64,000 nucleotides of DNA from assembly GCA_964411985.1 (NCBI GenBank), contig CAYPNF010000018.1, forward strand, positions 62,001 through 126,000. The letters are read 5' to 3'. The stretch is from CAYPNF01 sp964411985 (GTDB lineage Bacteria > Verrucomicrobiota > Verrucomicrobiia > Limisphaerales > J093). The position numbers were made by a program, and so were the translations under genes. Below are positions 45,253-52,982 of this stretch, piece by piece. Under the pieces are notes generated by a model. The model had not been told where the DNA came from. It did not search any database and saw only the letters and a program-made list of their open reading frames with translations. Position 1 is the first letter of the stretch. Every line of letters starts with the position of its first letter.

Positions 45253-46179
45253 TTAAATCCTGCCGCGCTCGACGACGTATCCCAACATTTCGCTCATGGT
45301 CAGCTTCCGTGTGCCCGGTCCGGTGCGAACATAGAACGACTCCTGTCCTGCATCGACCAGGAAAACGGGTTTGTTCGCGGGTAAGCATTCCACCAGCAGC
45401 ACCTTCGCATTTCCAGCCGGATAAAGGCCAAAACGCACGTTGGCGGCCTGCTCTGCGCCGATGTGTTGCTGGAGCCGGTTGTTTACGTGCAACAGATACT
45501 TGTCCTCATTCTCAAAACCATCCAGATCGATCCCCAGCGGTTTGCCTTTGTCGTCCACTCCCACTACCAGACGTCCGCCGTCACTGTTCAGAAAGGCGGC
45601 GATGGTCTTCAACCAGGCAACCTCGACACCGTGATCGATTTTGTTGTCCTTCACACTCCAGCGCAAAGTCGACTTGAACTCGGTGTGGTCGTTCTCACCT
45701 TCAGCAAGGACCTGGGCGATACGCTCCGCAGGGGGGAGGGGAGGCGGTGCCATCAGTTTGCGACGCTCTTCCTGGAGTTCGACTTGCCTGCGAACTCGGG
45801 CACGGACCTCAGCTGGGTCAAAGGGTTTGGTGATGAAGTCCACGGCGCCCAGTTCGATCCCACGGACACGATCCTTGGGATCCTGCAAGCTAGAGAGGAA
45901 GATGATGGGAAGATCTTTGGTAGCCGCTTCGCCACGCAGATGATGACAGATGGCAAAGCCGTCCATCTCTGGCATCATCACGTCCAGAAGGATCAAATGG
46001 GGGTTCCGCTCGCGAGCCAATGTGATTGCATCGGCCGCCTTTGTAGCGCAAATCAGCTGGTACGGCGCTCCGCTCAACGCCGCGTTCAGTACGTGAAGGC
46101 AACTCGGTTCGTCGTCCACCAGTAGGACAGCCGGCCTGTTGGAAAGGTTCGCGCTGGATACCGGTTCAATGGCTTGCAT
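45253..46179 (-). CDS. Response regulator receiver fused to an AlbA_2/Schlafen-type domain
   Basis: 308 aa from the ATG at 46179. An upstream in-frame start would add 30 residues not typical of receivers. Residues 16-130 are a receiver domain: DDE at 22-24, phospho-acceptor Asp66 (LLDVMMPEMDG) and FITKPFDP with the conserved Lys. From about residue 160 the chain continues as ENDHTEFKSTLRW, FLNSDGGRLVVGVDDKGK and GIDLDGF, the marks of the AlbA_2 (Schlafen AAA-4-like) domain, a putative nucleic-acid-binding module. So phosphorylation may control a DNA- or RNA-binding domain. It follows the GH63 gene by 122 bases on the - strand. No dedicated kinase is adjacent. Confidence 0.88.
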   Translation of the reverse strand: MQAIEPVSSANLSNRPAVLLVDDEPSCLHVLNAALSGAPYQLICATKAADAITLARERNPHLILLDVMMPEMDGFAICHHLRGEAATKDLPIIFLSSLQDPKDRVRGIELGAVDFITKPFDPAEVRARVRRQVELQEERRKLMAPPPLPPAERIAQVLAEGENDHTEFKSTLRWSVKDNKIDHGVEVAWLKTIAAFLNSDGGRLVVGVDDKGKPLGIDLDGFENEDKYLLHVNNRLQQHIGAEQAANVRFGLYPAGNAKVLLVECLPANKPVFLVDAGQESFYVRTGPGTRKLTMSEMLGYVVERGRI

Positions 46180-46301
46180 AGAGACAGTCCATGATAACGG
46201 TCCCTCCGTTAACACAGCCGTCACTCTGAGACAAGCGCTTTTGCCGCTTCCGGGGACGCTTGCCGTCACTCTGCTTTGCCCTCGTGGAGGTCGTCTCCGC
46301 T

Positions 46302-49121
46302 TTACTTCGGTGGTTTCTGATCTTGGGCGGGCTTCTGGGATTCCGGGATGCTGGGCGCCCGTGGTCGGTTTCGGGTAGCACCTTTGGTCCTGCCTTCGCC
46401 AGGAGGTTCGATTTCCACAGCCGCGCTCATCTTGCCGAGCTCGAGGTTCTGCTCGGCGGTCGTGGTGGCGAACAAATGCATGGCCCGGGCGATGAGTCCA
46501 GTCCAGCCGGTCTGATGGTTGGCTCCCACGCCAGCACCGCTATCGCCATGAAAGTATTCGTAGAACTGAATGTAATCCCGCCAGTGCGGGTCTTCCTGCA
46601 GCTTTTGCTCCGCGCCATTCACCGGCCGTCGGCCATCGGATCCTTTCAGGAAGATGCGGCTCAGACGGGCGGAAAGTTCCTCGGCCACCTGGTACAGGCT
46701 CATCTGCCGGCCGGAGCCAGTCGGACATTCCACTGTAAAGTCGTTTCCGTAATAGGCGTGGTATTGGAGCAGCGCCCGGATGATCAACCCGTTGACGGGC
46801 ATCCAGATCGGCCCACGCCAGTTTGAGTTGCCGCCAAACATGCCGGTGTCGGACTCCGCTGGAAGGTACGCGACGCGGAATTCCTGACCACCCGCCTGGA
46901 ATACATAAGGATGCTCCTCGTGGAAGCGTGAGAGTGACCTGATTCCGTAGGGGCTGAGGAACTCCCTCTCATCCAGCATTTTCGCAAGAACACGGCGGAG
47001 TTTTGCCTCGTCGAGGATCGCCCCCAAGAGGCGCCCCGCATACCCGGTTTGCGAAGGGTTATGAATGAAGGAAACCAACTCGGGTCGAGCCCGGCAGAAT
47101 GCTTGAAACCTCTTCATGAGTTCGGGGAATTTCTTCTGGAATTGCCCCTCAAATACCGTCACGGCACAAAAAGGAAGGAGTCCCACCATGGATCGAACCT
47201 TGAGACGTTGTGCGTCGCCATTCGGCAAACGAAGAACGTCATAGAAGAAACCATCCTCCTCGTCCCACATTCCGGTATTGTCGCCAGTATGGATGGTGGC
47301 CGAGGCAATCGAGACGAAATGGTGAAGGAACTTGAGCGCAATATCCTCATAGGCGGGATCATTTTGGGCAAGTTCCATGGAGATCTCGAGCATGTTCAAG
47401 CTGAAGAGAGCCATCCACGCCGTGCCGTCGGCCTGTTCGAGGTGGCCGCCTGTGGGCAGCGGAGAACTGCGATCGAAAACACCAATGTTGTCCAACCCGA
47501 GGAATCCGCCCTCAAACGTATTCTTGCCGGAACGGTCTTTGCGGTTGATCCACCAGGTGAAGTTCAACAAGAGCTTCTGAAAACTCCGCTGGAGCCATAC
47601 GAGGTCCCCCTGGCCCGTGCGCGCCTTCTCCAGGCGATAGGCGAATATGGTTGCCCAGGAATGCACCGGCGGGTTCACATCACCGAAGTTCCACTCGTAA
47701 GCTGGGATCTGGCCATTCGGGTGCAGATAATTCTCGCGCAGCATCAGAGCGAGTTGCTCCTTGCCGAAGTCGGTGTCCACCATGGTCAACGGCAGCACAT
47801 GAAACGCAAGATCCCAGGCAGCATACCAGGGATACTCCCACTTGTCCGGCATGGAAATCACATCCGCGTTGTACAGGTGGTGCCAATGTTCATTGCGCGG
47901 CGCTTTCTTCGATGACGATCGAAACGGGTCGCATCCCCGTTCCTCGAGCCAGCGGTTCACGTCGAAATAGTAGAACTGTTTCGACCATAACATTCCTGCC
48001 AGGGCCTGCCGCATGACGTTGGCCGCGTCTGCATCGAGCGACTTCGGGATGATTCCGGCGTAAAACTCATCCGCCTCCTGCTGCCGGGTTTGGAGGACCG
48101 ACGCGAAGTGCTTACCAAAAGCCCCTTGACCGCGGCCATAGGTCTGGTCCAAGGCACTTGGTGCCACCTCAGTCAACCGCAGCCGAATGATTTCACACTT
48201 GCCCGGAGGAACCGTCAGCCGGTAACACGCCGATACCTTCGTGCCAGTTTTTGCAGGATTGACGGCATCCGCCACTCCGTGAACGACGAAATCGTTGATG
48301 CCATCCTTGACAAAGGGAGTGGAGTTCGGGGTGCCGGTCAACCGGCGGGCGTTGGTCTCGTTCTCCGTGAAGAGCAACGGCGGATTGCCGTCGCAGTACA
48401 GGTAGCGTTGGCCCAATTCGTCCTGGCTGGCCTCGATAACCCCGGCATGGTCGCCGCTTGCTTGGAGCTTCGGGCGGGGGTGGTCACCACCCCATGACCA
48501 TTGGTTGCGGAACCAAAGTGTGGGCAGAACCTGAATCTCGGCGGCTTCGGGCCCGCGGTTGTGGATACTGATCTGGACCAGGATATCCTCTGCCGATTCC
48601 TTGGCATACTCTACGAACACGTCGAAGTACCGGTCCTCGTTGAAGACTCCTGTGTCGATCAACTCATACTCGGGGTCCTTTCGGGTGCGTTCCCGGTTTG
48701 TTAGCACCAGGTCGTCATACGGATAGGCGACCTGCGGGTATTTATAGAGATATTTGAGGTAGGAATGAGTTGGCGTACTGTCCAAGTAGAAATAGTACTC
48801 CTTGACGTCCTCTCCATGGTTTCCTTCGCCGTTGGTGAGGCCAAACAGGCGTTCTTTGATGATAGGATCCTTGCCGTTCCAGAGCGCGAGTGCGAGGCAG
48901 AGCCGCTGCTGATCGTCGGAGAAACCAGCCAAGCCGTCCTCACCCCAATGATAGGCGCGGGAACGCGCATGGTCATGCGTGAAATAGTCCCAGGCGTTGC
49001 CGTTGTCGCTGTAATCCTCGCGCACCGTGCCCCATTGGCGTTCGCTGAGGTAGGGCCCCCACTTTTTCCACGGCTTGTGAGGGTCTCGGGCTTCTTGCAG
49101 GCGTTGAGATTCAGCATTCAT
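46302..49121 (-). CDS. Glycoside hydrolase family 63 protein (mannosylglycerate hydrolase/glucosidase-like)
   Basis: 939 aa from the ATG at 49121 (MNAESQRLQEARDP); the open frame extends to 49148 without a better start. No signal peptide, so cytoplasmic. GH63 marks: the N-terminal ERQWGTVREDYSDNGNAWDYF, EDVKEYYFYLDSTP, WDLAFHVLPLTMVDTDF within the alpha/alpha toroid, and GPIWMPVNGLIIRALLQY. Relatives include mannosyl- and glucosylglycerate hydrolases and processing alpha-glucosidases; this long single-chain type is common in bacteria and often annotated as a glucosidase. It is not part of the + strand block. A hairpin lies in its leader at 49159-49183. Confidence 0.9.
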   Translation of the reverse strand: MNAESQRLQEARDPHKPWKKWGPYLSERQWGTVREDYSDNGNAWDYFTHDHARSRAYHWGEDGLAGFSDDQQRLCLALALWNGKDPIIKERLFGLTNGEGNHGEDVKEYYFYLDSTPTHSYLKYLYKYPQVAYPYDDLVLTNRERTRKDPEYELIDTGVFNEDRYFDVFVEYAKESAEDILVQISIHNRGPEAAEIQVLPTLWFRNQWSWGGDHPRPKLQASGDHAGVIEASQDELGQRYLYCDGNPPLLFTENETNARRLTGTPNSTPFVKDGINDFVVHGVADAVNPAKTGTKVSACYRLTVPPGKCEIIRLRLTEVAPSALDQTYGRGQGAFGKHFASVLQTRQQEADEFYAGIIPKSLDADAANVMRQALAGMLWSKQFYYFDVNRWLEERGCDPFRSSSKKAPRNEHWHHLYNADVISMPDKWEYPWYAAWDLAFHVLPLTMVDTDFGKEQLALMLRENYLHPNGQIPAYEWNFGDVNPPVHSWATIFAYRLEKARTGQGDLVWLQRSFQKLLLNFTWWINRKDRSGKNTFEGGFLGLDNIGVFDRSSPLPTGGHLEQADGTAWMALFSLNMLEISMELAQNDPAYEDIALKFLHHFVSIASATIHTGDNTGMWDEEDGFFYDVLRLPNGDAQRLKVRSMVGLLPFCAVTVFEGQFQKKFPELMKRFQAFCRARPELVSFIHNPSQTGYAGRLLGAILDEAKLRRVLAKMLDEREFLSPYGIRSLSRFHEEHPYVFQAGGQEFRVAYLPAESDTGMFGGNSNWRGPIWMPVNGLIIRALLQYHAYYGNDFTVECPTGSGRQMSLYQVAEELSARLSRIFLKGSDGRRPVNGAEQKLQEDPHWRDYIQFYEYFHGDSGAGVGANHQTGWTGLIARAMHLFATTTAEQNLELGKMSAAVEIEPPGEGRTKGATRNRPRAPSIPESQKPAQDQKPPK

Positions 49122-49158
49122 AAGGATTCTCGGGAATGTTGGGGGCAAGATAGCAGGC

Positions 49159-49183
49159 GGTCCCCCGACGTGGTGTCGGGACC
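49159..49183 (-). repeat. Inverted repeat in the leader of the GH63 gene
   Basis: GGTCCC-CC-GAC, a GTGGT loop, then GTCGGGACC: a 9-bp stem with a two-base bulge, about 38 bases upstream of the GH63 start. It could be an operator or a leader hairpin. Confidence 0.4.
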
Positions 49184-49321
49184 GGGTCTCCTGCGGTTCG
49201 TGTCATCGAGCATCGCTTGCCTGTCGCAGACAGCTTAGCACGAAGAAGCTGTATGCGAAAGCGACTCGCACCTTTTGGCGACCCATCAGCGGTCGTCCGT
49301 CGTGTGTTCTCCGAGGGCGGG

Positions 49322-49341
49322 TACTCGTGAAATCACGAGTA
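49322..49341. repeat. Inverted repeat (TACTCGTGA-AA-TCACGAGTA)
   Basis: A perfect 9-bp stem with a two-base centre, 22 bases downstream of the stop of the outer-membrane protein gene on the - strand. No T-run follows, so it is not a textbook terminator. It may be an operator for the GH63 gene whose promoter must lie in this 241-base gap. The rest of the gap shows no gene. Confidence 0.5.
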
Positions 49342-49362
49342 GCGAATTCCCCTGGAAGCTAT

Positions 49363-50421
49363 TCATTCCTCGCTTTTCAGGCGCTTCTGTCCCTCGACGA
49401 TCTTGTGCCAGCCGTAGGTTAAGGAGAGTCGAAAGCCGTCCATGTGAAGGTCGGTAGGGTCGCTATCATTGACGGTCGACATGTAACCGGCGGTGAGCGA
49501 GAGGTTGTCGGTGATCTGGTAGCCAAGGGTGGCACCGACGCCCACGTTATTCAGCGATTTGCCAGCAACGCCATCCACGCTCGGCTTGCCGCCAGTCATC
49601 CAGGTGCAGTCGACCGAGGCCCAAAAATGTTCAGTGAAGTCGCGGGTTAAATGCGCCTCCAATTGGAACATGGGATCCGTGCCTAGCGTTTGGCCATTGT
49701 TGTAGTCGGTGTTGTCACCGAAGAACCAGACCCAGGGAAGCACCTCCAGGGTCGTGCGCCGACCGGGCACCCAAGGGCCGATCTGCTGGATGATGGGCGT
49801 GCCCACCCGGCCATACCAGCGGTTCTGGCCAAGGTTCAGCGTCTGACTGCTGTCGTATTCGCCGACCGGGAAGTTGATGTCCATCACCGCGTTGAGCGAA
49901 AACTTGGGCTCGTAGCGCAAGAGGTCGGGGATGCTCTTGAGGGCCTTGGGGCCGATGAGGTTGTAGCCCACCTCGATCATTGGGTCACCGAACCCTGTGG
50001 TATCCTGGTTGGAGCTATGGCCCTCGAAGGTGCTGGTGCTGGAAATCCGGCCCATTGGCTCCAGCACCGCAAGGGTGAGCGTGCGGTCGAACAGGGGCAG
50101 CATCTTCGCGTAACCAGCAATGAGGATGTTCGCATCGAATTGGGCATCGACATCGGGTGCGAGGTAGTGGGATGGGTCAATGGGATTGGCATTGCCGCTC
50201 AAGGATTCGAAGATCACCGGCACGGCATTTGCCCCGGCGAGGCTTTGCCAATAGAAGCGCGGCGGCACCTGCGCCTGCGCGAAGATCGGGCAGAGGATCG
50301 CGGGAGCGAGGATGGCGGCAGCGAGGCGGCCCGAGCGCGGAGCAGAGGGCAGGCGCACCCCTTCGTGGTATCGTTCAGTTTCGTTAGTCATGGAAAGCGT
50401 GGTTAGTCGATTTGAGTTCAT
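49363..50421 (-). CDS. Outer-membrane beta-barrel protein (Phenol_MetA_deg/SphA-like family)
   Basis: 352 aa. A signal peptide is seen near residues 30-50 (RLAAAILAPAILCPIFAQAQ). ATG 50391 is an alternative start. The remainder is a series of amphipathic strands (TTGFGDPMIEVGYNLIG, VGATLGYQITDNLSLTAGYMSTVND and DGFRLSLTYGWHK) typical of PF13557, barrels found beside catabolic genes. It may let hydrophobic or sulfated substrates cross the outer membrane. It starts 18 bases after the sulfatase stop on the same strand, so the two are an operon. It resembles many uncharacterised relatives; direct evidence for a substrate is lacking. Confidence 0.8.
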   Translation of the reverse strand: MNSNRLTTLSMTNETERYHEGVRLPSAPRSGRLAAAILAPAILCPIFAQAQVPPRFYWQSLAGANAVPVIFESLSGNANPIDPSHYLAPDVDAQFDANILIAGYAKMLPLFDRTLTLAVLEPMGRISSTSTFEGHSSNQDTTGFGDPMIEVGYNLIGPKALKSIPDLLRYEPKFSLNAVMDINFPVGEYDSSQTLNLGQNRWYGRVGTPIIQQIGPWVPGRRTTLEVLPWVWFFGDNTDYNNGQTLGTDPMFQLEAHLTRDFTEHFWASVDCTWMTGGKPSVDGVAGKSLNNVGVGATLGYQITDNLSLTAGYMSTVNDSDPTDLHMDGFRLSLTYGWHKIVEGQKRLKSEE

Positions 50422-50439
50422 TTTCGGATTCGGGTGCCA

Positions 50440-52242
50440 TCACGGCTTCGGGTCAGCCAGCATGTTTGGGGGAGGGACGAACTGCTTCTGATAGAGGAGC
50501 GGCGGGTAACCGTCCACCACCGGATACCGATCGGGAAGCTGTTTTTCCTGTCCCTCCCACATCACGCGGCTGGGCAGGATCACGTGGTTGGCCCGGACAT
50601 AGTCGTCCCAGAGCGCCAGGAGCGCCTTGACCTTCTCGGGTTGTTCGGCGGCCAGATTATGGCGCTCCCCCAGATCAGCAGCGAGATTGAACAACTCCCA
50701 TTGTCCCGTGCCATACGGCTTGTACTGCCACACTAACTTCCAGTCACCCTGCCGGACGGCGTGATTCCCGAAAATCTCCCACGCCATGTAATCCTGCGCC
50801 GCGCGGGGTGATTCCTCTTCGCCCGCCAGCATTTTGACCCACGACTTGCCAAATAGCGGTGGCGGTTCCTGACCGTTGACGGTCTTGGGATAACTTGCGC
50901 CCGCCACTTCCAGCAGCGTGGGCATGATGTCCGCCACGTGCATGAGGCCGCGGTTGATGCTCCAGGCTGGGCGTTTGACGATCGGGCCGCTGACGATGAG
51001 GGCGTTGCGGATGCCGCCTTCGGCCATGTTGCCCTTGTACTGGCTTAACGGGGTCATCGAAACCTGGGCCCACATCGGACCGTAGCTGGGGTAAGAATGG
51101 GGATCGCCCCAGGCGTTCGGGTGAGTCTGTGACCACTGCATGGAAGCGAATAGGAAATTGCGCGTGCCGGGCGTGCCCGCGATCATTTTGAAGAGGTCGG
51201 CTCCTTCCGCGCCGTTGTCGCCGAACACGATGAAGATGGTGTTGTCGTACTCACCGATCTTCTTCAAATAATCAATCAGCCGCCCGACATGGTAGTCCAT
51301 GTTTTCCACCATCCCGGCGTACAACTCCATTTTTTTGCCCATGATGGCCCGCGCAGCGGGCGCCAGCAGAGTGGCATCGGGAATGAACCACATGCGCTCG
51401 GCCAGTTCGGTGCCTTTGGGCACGATGCCCATCTCAATCTGGCGCTGCAGCCGTTCCCGGCGCACCACGTCCCAACCCTTGTCGTATTCACCCACATGGC
51501 GGTTGCGCCAGTCGCGCGGCAGATGAAACGGGTCATGGGGCGCCTGGTGCGAAAGGTAAGCGAAGAAGGGTTTGCCATCCTTCCGGTTCGCCTCAATGTA
51601 GCTGATAATCTTGTCGGTGTAGGTCTTCGTGGCGTAGTAATTCTTGGGTAGTTTCTTCAGGTAGCGGCCATCCTCGGTGAACGTGGATTTCGGGTTGGCG
51701 GCGGTGAAATTCGCCATGTCCCAATAGCTGCCTGCGCCGTCGAGCAGGGAGAAGTCGCGCTCGAACCCGCGCGCGGCGGGGATCTTGTCAGGGGACTTGC
51801 CCATGTGCCATTTGCCGGCCATGTAGGTGTGGTAGCCGGCATCCTTGAGCACTTGCGGCAGGGTCGTGACGCGCTTGTTGAGGTAACCTTCGTAGCCGTC
51901 CACGCCCCACTGGTTGGGCGCCGCAAACTCGTCCATGTTGCCCAGGCCGTTCAAGTGCGTATCTACGCCGCTGAGCAGCATGGAGCGGGTTGGAGAACAA
52001 GTGGCGCTCGTGTAGAACTGCGTGCAGCGCACCCCGGCTTTGGCCAGGGAATCCAAATGAGGTGTCTTAATCTCGCCGCCGAAGCAGCCCATGTCCGAGA
52101 AACCCAAATCATCGCCGAGGATCACTACGATGTTGGGTCGCTTTCCCGCGGGCGTGGCGGCCTGCGAGATCGCTGTCATTGCCATAAGCGCGCCCACCAT
52201 TGCAGCGCGGAAGAAGTGTTGCTTTGCCGTGATGTGCTTCAT
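50440..52242 (-). CDS. Arylsulfatase, formylglycine type (S1)
   Basis: 600 aa with a signal peptide (cleavage near AAT-P, residue 30). ATCSPTRSMLLSG carries the type I sulfatase core C-x-P-x-R; Cys82 is the residue oxidised to formylglycine. Metal-binding Asp44 and Asp45 are in GDDLG. The protein also has GDNGAEGADLF and the C-terminal DWKLVW typical of the family. It removes sulfate esters in the periplasm. The maturase (FGE or anSME) is not in the window. It is downstream of the small monooxygenase-like gene (48 bases) and upstream of the barrel gene, all on the - strand. Confidence 0.93.
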   Translation of the reverse strand: MKHITAKQHFFRAAMVGALMAMTAISQAATPAGKRPNIVVILGDDLGFSDMGCFGGEIKTPHLDSLAKAGVRCTQFYTSATCSPTRSMLLSGVDTHLNGLGNMDEFAAPNQWGVDGYEGYLNKRVTTLPQVLKDAGYHTYMAGKWHMGKSPDKIPAARGFERDFSLLDGAGSYWDMANFTAANPKSTFTEDGRYLKKLPKNYYATKTYTDKIISYIEANRKDGKPFFAYLSHQAPHDPFHLPRDWRNRHVGEYDKGWDVVRRERLQRQIEMGIVPKGTELAERMWFIPDATLLAPAARAIMGKKMELYAGMVENMDYHVGRLIDYLKKIGEYDNTIFIVFGDNGAEGADLFKMIAGTPGTRNFLFASMQWSQTHPNAWGDPHSYPSYGPMWAQVSMTPLSQYKGNMAEGGIRNALIVSGPIVKRPAWSINRGLMHVADIMPTLLEVAGASYPKTVNGQEPPPLFGKSWVKMLAGEEESPRAAQDYMAWEIFGNHAVRQGDWKLVWQYKPYGTGQWELFNLAADLGERHNLAAEQPEKVKALLALWDDYVRANHVILPSRVMWEGQEKQLPDRYPVVDGYPPLLYQKQFVPPPNMLADPKP

Positions 52243-52290
52243 GTTCGTATCTCAGGTGGAGTGGTCGAGGATGTTTGGTAGCAGCATGGT

Positions 52291-52668
52291 TCACTTCGAG
52301 TGGCTCTCCCTGAGGGCTGAGAGATCACCAAGGGACTCGTCCCCGCTGCACCCGCGTAGTTGCTGGACAAGACCCATGCCCTGGGTTTTGGAGATGTAAT
52401 GGAAGCAGAACTGGGGTGGCTGGATGGAGAGTTCACACGAAGCCAAGACTCTCAGATAGAGATCGGAACGGATGTGCTCTTCCAACGCTGCCTCGGTTTC
52501 CCAGTATCCGCAAAGCAGAGTGGCATGCTCCGGCCCCTCTTCTGAGTAGATCTGGCAACTCAGGCACCCCGGCTGGGCCTCAATGGGACCCAAGACCGAA
52601 TGCAGAATCTCCAACGCCTGCGAGCGCTGCTTCGGCGACTGGACGAGTCTGAGGGTCGATAGAACCAC
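52291..52668 (-). CDS. Small antibiotic biosynthesis monooxygenase (ABM)-like protein
   Basis: 125 aa from GTG 52668. The start gives MVLSTLRLVQSPKQR, the usual N-terminal strand of ABM-type dimeric alpha/beta barrels. ALEILHSVLGPIEAQPGCLSC, YWETEAALEEHIRSDLYLRV follow. ATG 52734 is an in-frame alternative (147 aa), but a -24/-12 sigma54 promoter match (52682-52698) lies inside that extension, so a start downstream of it is favoured; the transcript would then have almost no leader. Such proteins oxidise quinol-like compounds or act as stress proteins; role here unknown. Conflict between promoter and start is unresolved. Confidence 0.65.
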   Translation of the reverse strand: MVLSTLRLVQSPKQRSQALEILHSVLGPIEAQPGCLSCQIYSEEGPEHATLLCGYWETEAALEEHIRSDLYLRVLASCELSIQPPQFCFHYISKTQGMGLVQQLRGCSGDESLGDLSALRESHSK

Positions 52669-52681
52669 GCCTCTTAACAAT

Positions 52682-52698
52682 AGCCAGAAAGGTGCCAA
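52682..52698 (-). promoter_or_regulatory. Sigma54 (-24/-12) promoter match
   Basis: Read on the - strand: TTGGCACCTTTCTGGCT. Against the consensus YTGGCACG-N4-TTGCW it has the full TGGCAC at -24, the correct spacing between GG and GC (12 bases), and TGGCT at -12 (one mismatch), with one further mismatch after -24. The predicted start is about 52671. The adjacent upstream gene encodes a sigma54 activator. Confidence 0.65.
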
Positions 52699-52794
52699 GG
52701 GTTTGCAGGGCTCGACAATATTATCATAAAGCATTGATGGATAGGGTTTAGAGTGGATTTCAGGACGTCTACATGCGAATCGGAAAGGGTCTGA

Positions 52795-52814
52795 AAGGAC
52801 GATATATCGTCCTT
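52795..52814. promoter_or_regulatory. Perfect 20-bp palindrome, candidate activator site
   Basis: The half-site AAGGACGATA is followed by its exact reverse complement, centred about 133 bp upstream of the predicted sigma54 start. That is the usual distance for an enhancer bound by an NtrC-type activator. Further half-sites CGTCCTT lie at 52818-52824 and 52841-52847, and AGGACG at 52762-52767. The stretch 52669-52982 otherwise holds no gene I can support. Confidence 0.6.
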
Positions 52815-52982
52815 CTTCGTCCTTTTGCTCTTTGTCCCTCCGTCCTTTTCCAGGGAAGTGGGCCTCCAAGAGTAGCCCGAAGTCTGCGGTCCCTCCAAGC
52901 GGCACAGTCGAGGCCTAGACCTCTGCTCAGTCGGACCTCACAGGGCCCACCACTGCTTGGAAGGCCCGGGCGGCTCCCGACG

